Below, piece by piece: positions 28,044-37,644 of a stretch of 64,000 bases of DNA (position 1 is its first letter; every line of letters begins with the position of its first letter). Under the pieces are notes generated by a model. That model was not told where the DNA came from. It did no database searches and worked only from the letters and a program-made list of their open reading frames with translations. Source of the DNA: Phycisphaeraceae bacterium (GTDB lineage: Bacteria; Planctomycetota; Phycisphaerae; Phycisphaerales; UBA1924); NCBI GenBank assembly GCA_020639155.1, contig JACKHF010000002.1:248001-312000 (forward strand), read 5' to 3'. The translations under genes were made by a program, and so were the position numbers.

Positions 28044-28763
28044 TCAAAGTGTAGTGCGGCGACGACGGGTCACTACCGTGCCGAGTGAAACCATACCGAG
28101 TGTGACAGCGAGTGGCGACGGTACATCATATGCAAAGCCGATATCGTCAAAGCCAAACGAGTCGCCCGCTTTGTCCTGACGGAACGTGATCGCGAGAATA
28201 GATTTGCCAGACTCTGCCTGAATACCCCAGAACAGAATACCGCCCTGTGAGCTGCCTTCAATGGTGTGGTCCGACGTCGAGTTGTCAGAGTAGAACACGG
28301 TCGCAAAGAGTTTGCTCTGTGCGCCTGTTCCAAGACCTGTCACGAATGTGCCGAAAGTCTTAAGTGCTTGAGTGAAATCAAACTGCACAGCACGGTTGTT
28401 ACCACCGGTGCTGGACTTGAAGTACAACTTGTTTGAGTCGAGGCTAAAGCCATTGCTGGCGTCGTTGTAGCTCTTGTCAATACGCATGAACGCCGAACCG
28501 TTGGTAGCTGTAACTGTGCCAAGCCCACTGAGCGTGTGGGATGCTTTGTACGCGCTGTTTGCTCCCATTGATTCAAAGTTGAACGATTTCGCGCTGGATT
28601 CACCAGTAATGGTTGCAGTCCAAGCATCGCGTGCAGCCTGTGAAGAAGCTCGTGAAGCCCATTGATTCTGTGTGCCAGAATCCATGCCATAAAACACAAC
28701 AGGATCAGCAACCGCTGCTGCAGTGAACCCGAGTGTTGCAAAGATGACAGTTCTTCGAAGCAT
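28044..28763 (-). CDS. PEP-CTERM-type secreted protein (exosortase substrate)
   Basis: A 239-residue exported protein. It has a signal peptide (RRTVIFATLGF..., cut near AAAVADP) and a beta-rich, Ser/Asn/Gly-rich body with FDDIGF near the end, as in many PEP-CTERM proteins. The C-terminal sorting signal is a VPSP motif, a hydrophobic helix and a final RRRR cluster (last 26 residues). This matches the substrate class of the exosortase at 9367-11241. ATG 28763 is favoured over GTG 28775 because a GGTGGG lies about 10 nt upstream. It is a single-gene unit with its own promoter (28848-28875) and terminator. Confidence 0.85.
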   Translation of the reverse strand: MLRRTVIFATLGFTAAAVADPVVFYGMDSGTQNQWASRASSQAARDAWTATITGESSAKSFNFESMGANSAYKASHTLSGLGTVTATNGSAFMRIDKSYNDASNGFSLDSNKLYFKSSTGGNNRAVQFDFTQALKTFGTFVTGLGTGAQSKLFATVFYSDNSTSDHTIEGSSQGGILFWGIQAESGKSILAITFRQDKAGDSFGFDDIGFAYDVPSPLAVTLGMVSLGTVVTRRRRTTL

Positions 28764-29467
28764 GGTTGAATACACCCACCAGTGCGTTTCTACTAAATGC
28801 GTCGGCCAGCCACCGCGCTATGGGGGCGCAAACTCCCCACTATCAATAGGATACGTACAAACGGGTATCAGTCAAGCGATTTTCGCCAGAACAGGAGGGT
28901 TTCAGGAAATCTGAACACTTTCATAGGCTCATCATGTGAGAAACCCGCAGAAATACACCTCGAGTTTGCGTCCTATAATATTTATTAATGCGTCAATATC
29001 GTAGACGGTTCATCAATTCAACGATTGAGTGACAAGGTCCAAATAAGCATTGGCTTGGTACGGCTTAGCCCCCGATCCAGGTCGTCTGGTGGTTGCGATG
29101 CGAGCCTTGAGGAGGCTTGGATGAACTTTGGTCAGGAAGATCGATAATCGATAGCAGATTGCTGAAGCAATACAAGTCCAAGAGATCTTTACACAGGCGC
29201 ATCTCGTGCTTTGCTCTCACACAGAGATGGCATCTGCCTTTGCATCTTCACACATGCAACTCAAGTTGAGACAGCAGCTTTGTCCATGTGAAAAGACCCA
29301 TCTCGGATCTGAGACAAGATGTGCAAGCACAACGCTGGTATATGGACCATGCACATGGCAACTACCGAGAACAGGCGGGGTGTGCTTGGGACGATGGACA
29401 GCGTCGGATAGTGAGTTTTCCTTATTGTTTCGTTCGGGCAGCACAAGAATGTGTCGATTGACGTTTC
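28764..29467. other. 704-bp intergenic region between PEP-CTERM gene and hybrid kinase
   Basis: Divergent spacer. The left part carries the PEP-CTERM promoter. The middle is AT-rich and holds a perfect TATAAT on the plus strand (28974-28979) within GTCCTATAAT, without a good -35. The same 10-mer recurs at 42162-42171 upstream of the other PEP-CTERM gene. The remaining 450 bp have no RNA gene, terminator or convincing coding region that I can recognise; the short frames there are Cys-rich and lack ribosome-binding sites. Confidence 0.4.
28848..28875 (-). promoter_or_regulatory. Sigma-70-type promoter for the PEP-CTERM gene
   Basis: Read on the minus strand: TTGACT, 16 bp, TATCCT, ending about 85 nt before ATG 28763. 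The -35 box matches consensus in 5 of 6 positions. Confidence 0.55.
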
Positions 29468-31111
29468 GTGGTACCGCAGGTCCAAGAGACAACACCGGTA
29501 ACTGATATATCTGTCAGTTCAAATCTGACCGAGACATGGTCTGCAGTTGAGTCCATTGGACAACTTCCTGACACACTGAATAACGACGCTCTTAGCAATG
29601 GGAGCCGCTTTGTCCTCTATGGAATCGGCTTTGTTGCATGGATCCAGGTCTTCCTCGTGGTGTGTGCTACCTGTGTTTTTCTCTCGATTCCAACGTCGAT
29701 GTCGGTTGTGCAATCACATATCTCATCGTACGTGTATGGAGCTATAGCGCTTTGTGCATTGTGCTTTGGAGTGTTGGTGTGGGTGTTTCTTCGTTGCAGG
29801 CAGAGTTCCAGCGCGCAGCGTGAAGCAACCAAGCATGCTGAAGCGCGTATTGCGAGCACCATGCAGGAAGTTCGCTCACTGCGAGAAGTATGCCAACTGG
29901 CTCACGCAAAGCTTGACAACGCGCTTGAATCTGTGCGGATAAAATCAGAGTTCTTTGCAAACATGAGTCACGAGATCCGCACGCCGATGGCTGCGATTAT
30001 CGGCTACGCAGATCTGCTTGCAGATCCTGCGATTGCATCATGCGATTCTAACGATGCAATCAGGACGATACGTCGAAATGGCGAGCACTTGCTGACATTG
30101 ATCAACGACATTCTTGATCTGACGCGTATTGAAGCAGGACGTATGTCCATTGAGAAGCTGTCTGTTTCGCCCGCGTGGATTGTGTGCGATGTAGTAGCGA
30201 TGATGAAGGTGCGTGCGCAGGCGAGAGGTATTGCGCTTGACGTGGAATGGGTTGGTGAACTGCCTGCGCAGATTGTGACCGATCCGCACAGACTCAAGCA
30301 GATTCTTGTGAACCTTGTCAGCAATGCGATTAAGTTCACAGATCACGGCGCAGTAACAGTGCGAGTCTCATACGACAACTCCTCGGGCAAGGATCTTCTC
30401 AGGTTTGATGTCATTGACACCGGCATCGGACTGACACAGGAGCAGCAGGCAGGCTTGTTTGGGGCGTATGCTCAAGGGGATGTTTCGACTGCCAGAAAGT
30501 TTGGCGGATCAGGGCTTGGACTGAAGATTTCTCTCCATCTTGCTGAAATTCTGGGGGGGCAGATTCTCATCGATTCCAAGCAAGGTGTCGGCAGCACGTT
30601 CAGTGTTACCGTTGAGACAGGGTCTCTCGAAGGCGTGATGATGATCGACATGAATGACGGCTGGGACGATCCGATTGAGGATGCAGCACCACAAACCGCA
30701 TACCCAGAAAAACTGCATGGCATTCGCATCCTGCTTGCTGAGGACGGTCCAGACAATCAGCGTCTGATTTCATTTTTTCTACGCAAAGCTGGCGCGACTG
30801 TTGATATTGCAGAGAATGGTCGTGTTGCAGTTGAGATATTGCATGCGAAACCAACAGGATACGACCTGGTTGTCATGGACATGCTCATGCCCGAGATGAG
30901 TGGCATTGAGGCAACGAGGCGTTTGCGTGAATCGGGATGTCATTTGCCGATTCTTGCGCTGACCGCACGAGTGACAGCGGACGCACGACGCGAAAGTCTT
31001 GAGGCGGGTTGCGATGAGTTCCTTTTGAAACCAATCGATCGAACTCTGCTGATAGACACCTGTGCACGATTTGGATCTACAGTCACTGCTCAATCCAGAC
31101 AGGCTGCTTGA
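29468..31111 (+). CDS. Hybrid histidine kinase with C-terminal receiver domain
   Basis: A membrane-bound signalling kinase (547 aa). Two N-terminal membrane helices (about 48-74 and 88-109) flank a very short loop, so sensing of an external ligand is doubtful. A coiled-coil leads into HisKA with phospho-His168 (MSHEIRTP). The ATPase domain follows with N box (NLVSNAIKF), G1 (DTGIGL) and G2 (GGSGLGLKI). A receiver domain at about 415-540 has phospho-Asp471 (VMDMLMPEM), and its first acidic pair reads AED. No output domain or partner regulator is adjacent. The start is a GTG at 29468 without a clear ribosome-binding site and is uncertain. The giant surface protein gene starts 159 bp downstream. 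Confidence 0.9.
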   Translation: MVPQVQETTPVTDISVSSNLTETWSAVESIGQLPDTLNNDALSNGSRFVLYGIGFVAWIQVFLVVCATCVFLSIPTSMSVVQSHISSYVYGAIALCALCFGVLVWVFLRCRQSSSAQREATKHAEARIASTMQEVRSLREVCQLAHAKLDNALESVRIKSEFFANMSHEIRTPMAAIIGYADLLADPAIASCDSNDAIRTIRRNGEHLLTLINDILDLTRIEAGRMSIEKLSVSPAWIVCDVVAMMKVRAQARGIALDVEWVGELPAQIVTDPHRLKQILVNLVSNAIKFTDHGAVTVRVSYDNSSGKDLLRFDVIDTGIGLTQEQQAGLFGAYAQGDVSTARKFGGSGLGLKISLHLAEILGGQILIDSKQGVGSTFSVTVETGSLEGVMMIDMNDGWDDPIEDAAPQTAYPEKLHGIRILLAEDGPDNQRLISFFLRKAGATVDIAENGRVAVEILHAKPTGYDLVVMDMLMPEMSGIEATRRLRESGCHLPILALTARVTADARRESLEAGCDEFLLKPIDRTLLIDTCARFGSTVTAQSRQAA

Positions 31112-31270
31112 CTGTTTTATTGGATCTTCACTCCTTCAAACACATCTCGATTGTCGAACTTGCACAACCTTTATTTGACCTGCGCTGCAGACTTTCCGAT
31201 ACGCCGTTGGCGGTCTTGCCTCACATTGTGTTTGTGGCATGGACTATGACGTGAAATCTGGAGACTGACG

Positions 31271-34200
31271 ATGGCATTCTGGAAGCGGAAGAAGAACGCT
31301 AGTGTTGGTGGCGTGAAGCACGATTGTGAGACGTCAGAACAACAATCATGTCAAAGCCAGTCGAAGACACCTCGGAAGTTGGATGAATCTTCGAAGCGAG
31401 GACCATCACTATCGAGCGAACAGCTTGAGTCCCGCATTCTCCTAAGCGCGACATGGGTGGATGCAGACTCACTTGATGATCTAGATGATGCGACGGGCGG
31501 TGATGACATCTACACCGGCGATGATGGCGACAACTTCGCGTTTGCCGGGGCTGGTGACGACCATTTATTCGGTGGCCTTGGTGACGATGTGCTTGGCGGC
31601 GGAGACGGAAACGATGTCATCGTCACAGGTACCGGGAACGATATAGCTGATGGTGGCGCAGGTGATGACATCTTCGTGGTCACCGGGCAGCACGGCGATG
31701 TTGTGCATATTGACGGCAGCGATGGTCATGACACCATTGATCTTCGTTCATATAGCGCCGATCAAGTGACAGAATCCAGCGGTACGCTCACTGTTGATCT
31801 CGGCGACGGAGAATCATTCCAGATCGTGCATAATAGTGTTGAGTCTGTTCTGCTTGGTGGTGACGACACTGCCGATGCGGTGCTTCGCACATTTACAGAC
31901 TCCGACGATGCCACACAGTTCGACATGCATCTTGCGTCGACGTTGCAAAGTCATATCAGTGACAGCACCACTGAAGTCACTGTTGCTGGGTTGCCGCAGG
32001 GCGCGTCCTTGTCAAATGGCACAGCGAACCCAGACGGCTCGTGGACACTCCAGCCGGATGATCTTGACGATGTGCATCTGGTACTCCCGCCGGATGCTGA
32101 TGGCACTGCCGATTTGAGCATTACAGTGCATTCCAGTACTGGGGACAACTTTGACGGAACAATCAGTACATCAAACTATGCATCGAATGACAGTGGCTTT
32201 CAGGTTTCAGCACGGAATATCAACGCTGACGGATCGTTGTCTGAGGCTTCGATTGATCGTGTGAGTTCATCATCAGATGGGCTTGGTGTTTCAGGCCACA
32301 CGGGCGGTCCTGATAGCCAGCTTGGTTACGACGCACAAAGAGGTGTGTCCGAAGAGCTCGTGTTCTCGTTTGACAACGATGTCACAACCGCAACGGTGGA
32401 GATCACGCGACTGTTTGCAAACGAGGGACCGAACTCGGGAGAAGAGGCAGGCCATTGGGCAGCATACAAGGACGGCGTGCTGGTGCAGGAAGCGTCGTTC
32501 ATGACTGGCAGCGGAAGTTCGCTTTCGGTGAACATCGATGTGCCAGGCGGGTTCGATGAACTCGTGTTCACTGCTGAGCAATACAGCGAAGGTCAGGAGG
32601 GCGTGACCAACGACAGCAGCGACTACCTTGTGAAGAGTATCGAGTTTCATGGTCCAACAGCATCTGAGGAGCAGACGAGCACGGTTCGGCTAGAGATGAT
32701 GTCGCAGCACAACGCCAACTCGAACGACAACGTGATCGTCGGTACCAATCACAATGACACACTCCATGGCGGTGACGGGAGTGACATGATTTATGGCGGT
32801 GATGGAGACGACGTCATTGAGGGTGATGGTGGAACTGAGTCTGTTGTTGTCGAGGTGGGCGATCTCGGGGCAAGTGTCACTGCTTCTGATCAGCAGACAG
32901 GCACAGGGTACATCATGTACTCGGCTGAGAGTGTGCATACCCGCTTCAATGATCATCCGGTCCACAACGACAACGCGGATCACTTTGTGACTGTCAAGAA
33001 TATCGACGGCAAGTGGTACTACGACGACAACTCAGCGCACGATCCCGGTTCGAATCCAATGAACGCGCTGCACGAGTTCACCCCGGGTGAAGACGACCTT
33101 CTTGTTGCATCACTCGACTTTGACAACGACACGGTCACATCGCTTGAAGGTACGGCTGGTACGGTTGATGGGATTGAGTCCGGATTTGCGTCGAGCGATC
33201 TGGGGTTCATCCAGGACCAGCACGGGGGCGGGTACAACGACGGTGAAGTTGCGATGACAGGTACGCACTTTGTTCGCAATGGTGCGGGCGAAGCCGGGAA
33301 CGACACCATCCACGCTGGCGCAGGGAATGACACTGTGTACGGCAATGATGGCGACGATGTCATCACGGGCGGAACAGGCAACGACCAGTTGTTTGCCGGT
33401 GCAGGGAACGACACCGTCTCCGGTGACGAGGGCAGCGACACCATTTATGGAAACAGCGGCGACGATGTCATCGACGGTGGTGATGGCGACGACGTGATCT
33501 ATGGTGACGACCAGTCCGACGGCGGGTACGTTGCTGTGGGTGATCTTGGCGCGAGTGTGACTGCATCGGATCAGGCGACAGGCACAGGGTACATCATGTA
33601 CTCGGCTGAGAATGTGCACACTCGGTTTTCGACGGTGCACAATGAAAACGCTGACCACTTTGTGACCGTCAAGAACATCGACGGACAGTGGTACTACGAC
33701 AACAACGAGGCTCACAACAGCGGCGCAGACCCAATGACCGGGCTCGTTGCGTTCACGCCTAGCGAGGGCGATGTGCTGATCGCGGAACTCGACTTTGACA
33801 ACGACATTGTGACCTCGCTCGAAGGAACCGCGGGCGCTGTCGATGGGATTGAGTTGGGATATGCCTCGGGCGATCTCGGGTTTATCCAGGATCAGCATGG
33901 AGGTTCATACAACGACGGCGAGGTCGCGATGACCGGCACGCACTTTGTCCGCAATGGCACCGTCGGTGGTAACGACACCATCGAAGGCGGCGCAGGCAAC
34001 GACACCATGTCGGGCGGCGGTGGCGATGACACGTTCACATTCACGGGCGCAGAAGACGGCGATGTGAAGATCATCCACGGCGGTTCGGGCAATGACACCG
34101 CTGACCTGGCCGGGTACTCGTCCGACGACATTACGTATCGTGCCGGTGAACTTGTTGTTCACATGGCAGACGGCGGCGAGTTCACAATCCAGCACGACGG

Positions 34201-37200
34201 CATCGAGACACTGCACTTTGATGATGGCGACATCAGTGTTGCAGACATTGAGGAAGTGCAGTCGATGACGTACTCCCAGTTCAACTCGCTCGAAGCTGGT
34301 GAGGTTCGCTATCTGACAACTGACCAGATGGAATCGATCCCGAATGACTATTACATGGGTCGCATCCCGAGTTCAATCCGTGCGGAGTTTACAACAGAAC
34401 AGATCCAGGCAGTTGATACTGCTGATGTGAGTATCGGGTATCTCACATCAGATCAGATCGGTGACCTGACCGTGGACCAGATCCACGACGTGACGTACGA
34501 CGACTTCGACCACTTGCACGGTGACCAGATCTCCAGCCTGACGACCGATCAGGTAGCGTCGATCCCGAACAACTACTACATGGGTCGCATTCCCAGCGCA
34601 GTTCGCGCGGAGTTTACTGCTGAGCAGGTGCAGGCGATCGACACCGAGCATGTGAGCATCGGATACCTGACGAGTGACCAGATTGACGATCTGACGGTCG
34701 ATCAGATCCACGACGTGTCGTACGACGACTTCGACCACTTGCACGCGGATCAGATTCCGAATCTGACGACCGATCAGGTCGCGTCGATCCCGAACAACTA
34801 CTACATGGGCCGTATCCCCAGCGCTGTGCGCGCCGAGTTTACAACGGAACAGGTGCAGGCGATCAACACAGACGCGGTGAGCATCGGCTATCTGACCAGC
34901 GACCAGATCGGTGATCTGACGGTGGACCAGATCCACGATGTGACGTACGACGACTTCGACCATCTGCACGCGGATCAGATTCCGAATCTGACGACGGATC
35001 AGGTCGCGTCGATCCCGAATAACTACTACATGGGTCGCATTCCCAGCGGCGTGCGCGCGGAGTTCACGACAGAGCAGGTGCAGGCGATCAACACGGACGC
35101 GATCAGCATCGGGTATCTCACAGAATCGCAGCGGACAGAGCTGACAACCGACCAGATCCAGAGTCTGAGTTACGGCGACTTCCGGTATGTGCCCGCAGAT
35201 CGGATCCCCGAGTTGACAACGGATCAGATCGCCTCAATTCCAAACAACTACTACTTTGGTCGATTCAATGGCGCGCAGCAGGCTGCACTCACACACGAAC
35301 AAATTGAAGCGATTGATAGCGATATCACCAGTGTGGTGAGCACCGGCACCGATGTTGCCGATGCCCTGACCGATGGTGTTGGAATCAGCCGGCTCGAAGC
35401 TCGTGACGGAGACGACACACTGACAGGCGGTGCTGGCAACGATGTGTTGATCGGCGGCGAAGGAACTGACACGGCTGTCTACAGCGGCAGTCGTGCGGAT
35501 TACTCGGTGACGAGAAACGATGACGGATCACTGATGATCACCGACCTTCGCGATGGCTCACCCGATGGCACTGATCTTGTGCGGTCGGTCGAGCAGTTCC
35601 AGTTTGCTGATCAGACATTCGAATCGGATGCATTCTTCAACGCTGCACCACACGATATCACGATCGACAATGCAACCATCAGCGAGAACGCGCAGGCTGG
35701 CGACGCTGTTGGACAGGTAACGGTCAGCGACGCTGATGCAAACGACTCGCACACGTTCCAGCTCATGGATGATGCGGATGGCCGATTCGAGATAGACGCA
35801 AGCGGCACGATCCGTGTTGCGGACGGTGCGTCGTTCGACTTTGAGACCGATGACGCGCTGGCGTACAATGTGACAGTGCGCGCTATCGATCAGGCAGGTG
35901 CGGAATACGACGAGACAGTGACGATACAGGTGGCCGATGCCAACGAACCGCCGATCGATATTGGTCTGTCCAACATCACGGTTACTGAGAACGCATCGGG
36001 TGCCGATCTTGGTGTTGTGAGCATCACGGATGTTGACGCAGGCGATGCGCACACGATCTCGGTGTCTGATGACCGCTTTGAGGTGGTCGAGTCGAGCGAT
36101 GGTCTGCACCTGAAGGTGCGTGACGACGTGTCGTTCGATCACGAGACCGAGCCGAGCGTATCGGTGACATTGACCGCGACGGACGCGAGCGGCGCGACCT
36201 ACGCCGAGTCGTTCACGCTGGAGATCACAGACGTGAACGAGGCACCGGTCAGCATCGAACTGACCTCGACAACGATCTCAGAGAACGCATCGGGCACTGA
36301 TCTCGGTGTTGTGAGCATCACGGATGTGGACGCTGGCGATGCGCACACGATCTCGGTGTCCGACGACCGCTTTGAGGTGGTCGAGTCGAGCGATGGTCTG
36401 CACCTGAAGGTGCGTGACGACGTGTGGTTCGATCACGAGACCGAGCCGAGCGTATCGGTGACATTGACCGCGACGGACGCGAGCGGTGCGATCTACGCCG
36501 AGTCGTTCACGCTTGAGATTGCCGATGTGAACGAGGCTATTGAGACGGTCTTTACCGACACGCTGACAGTTGATGAAAATCCGCTGCCAGGCACGGTTGT
36601 CGGCACGATTCGTGTGTCTGATCCGGATCAAGGTGAGACGCATCGATTTGAGATGGTTGATGATGCGAACGGAAACTTTGAGGTTGATCCGAATACTGGC
36701 GAGGTTCGTGTTGCTGAAGGCGCATCGCTGGACTTTGAGGAATCAGCATCGCAGACGATTGCTGTTCGTGTGACCGACAGTGCAGGTAATGCACACACAC
36801 AACAGTTGAATATAGAAGTGAATGATATTCCTGAGACGTTTGCATCTGAACCACCGTCACAGAGCCAGCAAACCCAGTCACCACAAACGGGTTCGTTTGA
36901 TACGCCATCTACAGAATCGCAGGAATCAGTTCTCCACAGCAACGCACAGGATGAGCCGGTATTAAGCCGCGATACACCGCCGGAGGAGCCTCGCGTTGAC
37001 AGTGATCAGCAGGCAACCGACGCTGCCGACACACCAGTTGTATATCCGGAAACGATCTCCAGCAGCTCCGAGACTCGAGATACAGAACATGCTGGCTCCA
37101 GAGATGGGGATGGCATCCTGAATGGTGATGCTGAGTTGTTTATGGATCGTGTTGAACTTGCCGCACATGAACTCGCTGCATCCGACGGTATTGATCTTCT

Positions 37201-37507
37201 TTCTTCAGAGTTGAGCAAGGGTCTGGATGATGGTGAGGTGGGGCTTGACAGTCTGGAACTGGCACGCAGTGATTTCGATGCACTCTTCACCGAGGATCAT
37301 CGCGATATTGAGTTGACAGAGCGCGCTGTTCAAACCAATGAGGCAGTTGAACAGCACGCGACTGAAACAAGCGATGAAGCCGAGGCTCGTCGGCCATCGG
37401 TGCCCTTCTTTGCTGGTTTGTGGTCGATGGTGCGGGGACTCGCAGCCGATAAGTCAACCCAGAGTGAGCGCGATGAGAAACAGCCAGGACGGCGCAAGGT
37501 GTCATAA
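31271..37507 (+). CDS. Giant LEPR-XLL surface protein with RTX, LTxDQI and cadherin-like repeats
   Basis: A 2078-residue acidic, presumably extracellular protein. The first 50 residues are Lys-rich and lack a Sec signal; QLESRILLSA (51-60) is the planctomycete LEPR-XLL-type motif. RTX-type GGxGxD calcium-binding repeats occur at about 94-137, 487-520, 675-747, 900-920 and 1377-1400. Two copies of a roughly 145-residue module lie between the early blocks. Residues about 998-1355 are a tandem array of a 75-residue unit with LTxDQI motifs. Cadherin-like domains fill about 1460-1856, two of them nearly identical. The acidic tail (1857-2078) has no anchor or PEP-CTERM signal. GGAG lies 7 nt before ATG 31271. 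Likely an adhesin or coat protein that needs calcium to fold. Export probably involves the downstream operon (inferred). Confidence 0.9.
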   Translation: MAFWKRKKNASVGGVKHDCETSEQQSCQSQSKTPRKLDESSKRGPSLSSEQLESRILLSATWVDADSLDDLDDATGGDDIYTGDDGDNFAFAGAGDDHLFGGLGDDVLGGGDGNDVIVTGTGNDIADGGAGDDIFVVTGQHGDVVHIDGSDGHDTIDLRSYSADQVTESSGTLTVDLGDGESFQIVHNSVESVLLGGDDTADAVLRTFTDSDDATQFDMHLASTLQSHISDSTTEVTVAGLPQGASLSNGTANPDGSWTLQPDDLDDVHLVLPPDADGTADLSITVHSSTGDNFDGTISTSNYASNDSGFQVSARNINADGSLSEASIDRVSSSSDGLGVSGHTGGPDSQLGYDAQRGVSEELVFSFDNDVTTATVEITRLFANEGPNSGEEAGHWAAYKDGVLVQEASFMTGSGSSLSVNIDVPGGFDELVFTAEQYSEGQEGVTNDSSDYLVKSIEFHGPTASEEQTSTVRLEMMSQHNANSNDNVIVGTNHNDTLHGGDGSDMIYGGDGDDVIEGDGGTESVVVEVGDLGASVTASDQQTGTGYIMYSAESVHTRFNDHPVHNDNADHFVTVKNIDGKWYYDDNSAHDPGSNPMNALHEFTPGEDDLLVASLDFDNDTVTSLEGTAGTVDGIESGFASSDLGFIQDQHGGGYNDGEVAMTGTHFVRNGAGEAGNDTIHAGAGNDTVYGNDGDDVITGGTGNDQLFAGAGNDTVSGDEGSDTIYGNSGDDVIDGGDGDDVIYGDDQSDGGYVAVGDLGASVTASDQATGTGYIMYSAENVHTRFSTVHNENADHFVTVKNIDGQWYYDNNEAHNSGADPMTGLVAFTPSEGDVLIAELDFDNDIVTSLEGTAGAVDGIELGYASGDLGFIQDQHGGSYNDGEVAMTGTHFVRNGTVGGNDTIEGGAGNDTMSGGGGDDTFTFTGAEDGDVKIIHGGSGNDTADLAGYSSDDITYRAGELVVHMADGGEFTIQHDGIETLHFDDGDISVADIEEVQSMTYSQFNSLEAGEVRYLTTDQMESIPNDYYMGRIPSSIRAEFTTEQIQAVDTADVSIGYLTSDQIGDLTVDQIHDVTYDDFDHLHGDQISSLTTDQVASIPNNYYMGRIPSAVRAEFTAEQVQAIDTEHVSIGYLTSDQIDDLTVDQIHDVSYDDFDHLHADQIPNLTTDQVASIPNNYYMGRIPSAVRAEFTTEQVQAINTDAVSIGYLTSDQIGDLTVDQIHDVTYDDFDHLHADQIPNLTTDQVASIPNNYYMGRIPSGVRAEFTTEQVQAINTDAISIGYLTESQRTELTTDQIQSLSYGDFRYVPADRIPELTTDQIASIPNNYYFGRFNGAQQAALTHEQIEAIDSDITSVVSTGTDVADALTDGVGISRLEARDGDDTLTGGAGNDVLIGGEGTDTAVYSGSRADYSVTRNDDGSLMITDLRDGSPDGTDLVRSVEQFQFADQTFESDAFFNAAPHDITIDNATISENAQAGDAVGQVTVSDADANDSHTFQLMDDADGRFEIDASGTIRVADGASFDFETDDALAYNVTVRAIDQAGAEYDETVTIQVADANEPPIDIGLSNITVTENASGADLGVVSITDVDAGDAHTISVSDDRFEVVESSDGLHLKVRDDVSFDHETEPSVSVTLTATDASGATYAESFTLEITDVNEAPVSIELTSTTISENASGTDLGVVSITDVDAGDAHTISVSDDRFEVVESSDGLHLKVRDDVWFDHETEPSVSVTLTATDASGAIYAESFTLEIADVNEAIETVFTDTLTVDENPLPGTVVGTIRVSDPDQGETHRFEMVDDANGNFEVDPNTGEVRVAEGASLDFEESASQTIAVRVTDSAGNAHTQQLNIEVNDIPETFASEPPSQSQQTQSPQTGSFDTPSTESQESVLHSNAQDEPVLSRDTPPEEPRVDSDQQATDAADTPVVYPETISSSSETRDTEHAGSRDGDGILNGDAELFMDRVELAAHELAASDGIDLLSSELSKGLDDGEVGLDSLELARSDFDALFTEDHRDIELTERAVQTNEAVEQHATETSDEAEARRPSVPFFAGLWSMVRGLAADKSTQSERDEKQPGRRKVS
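32839..33958 (+). repeat. Duplicated module inside the giant surface protein gene
   Basis: Two copies of a roughly 145-residue module (32839-33283 and 33522-33958), each starting with GDLGASVTASDQ and ending with GTHFVRNG. The GDLGAS anchors are 681 bp apart and the end anchors 675 bp, so one copy has lost or gained two codons. Each copy is followed by RTX repeats, suggesting duplication of module plus linker. Confidence 0.85.
34262..35335 (+). repeat. Tandem array of a 225-bp (75-residue) unit
   Basis: The LTTDQ...IPNxYYMGRIPS element begins at 34313, 34538, 34763, 34988 and 35213, an exact 225-bp period, with a partial unit on each side. The middle units are nearly identical at DNA level; the first and last are diverged. 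Each unit holds five to six DQI/EQV motifs plus the IPNNYYMGRIP segment. Confidence 0.95.
36005..36592 (+). repeat. Near-identical tandem pair of 294-bp cadherin-like domains
   Basis: GATCT[TC]GGTGTTGTGAGC begins at 36005 and again at 36299, a 98-codon period. Across the pair only a handful of residues differ (for example VSFDHE versus VWFDHE, SGATYA versus SGAIYA), which points to recent duplication or gene conversion. Confidence 0.85.
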
Positions 37508-37644
37508 GTCGTTTCACCTTGATGGTTCGGTAAAGATGCGCCTGTCGCTGCACCCTCGCGTGCAGCAGCACTTGGTTTTCGTCGATACATCCCCAGAATC
37601 CGCGATGGTTTCTGCTTTCGCACGTGTTATTTGGTGCCATACAA

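Noticed and set aside
29206..29505. A 99-codon plus-strand frame upstream of the hybrid kinase
   Set aside because: Cys- and Trp-rich, no ribosome-binding site, overlaps the start of the kinase in another frame, and no similarity recognised.
33110..33898. Minus-strand frames inside the giant surface protein gene (also 34448-34969 and 35558-36142)
   Set aside because: They follow the tandem repeats on the coding strand and show Val/Asp repeats as their mirror. No ribosome-binding sites or domains.
34262..35335. Regularly spaced repeats that could suggest a CRISPR-like array
   Set aside because: The period is 225 bp, the whole unit repeats without unique spacers, and it is in frame with a coding sequence.
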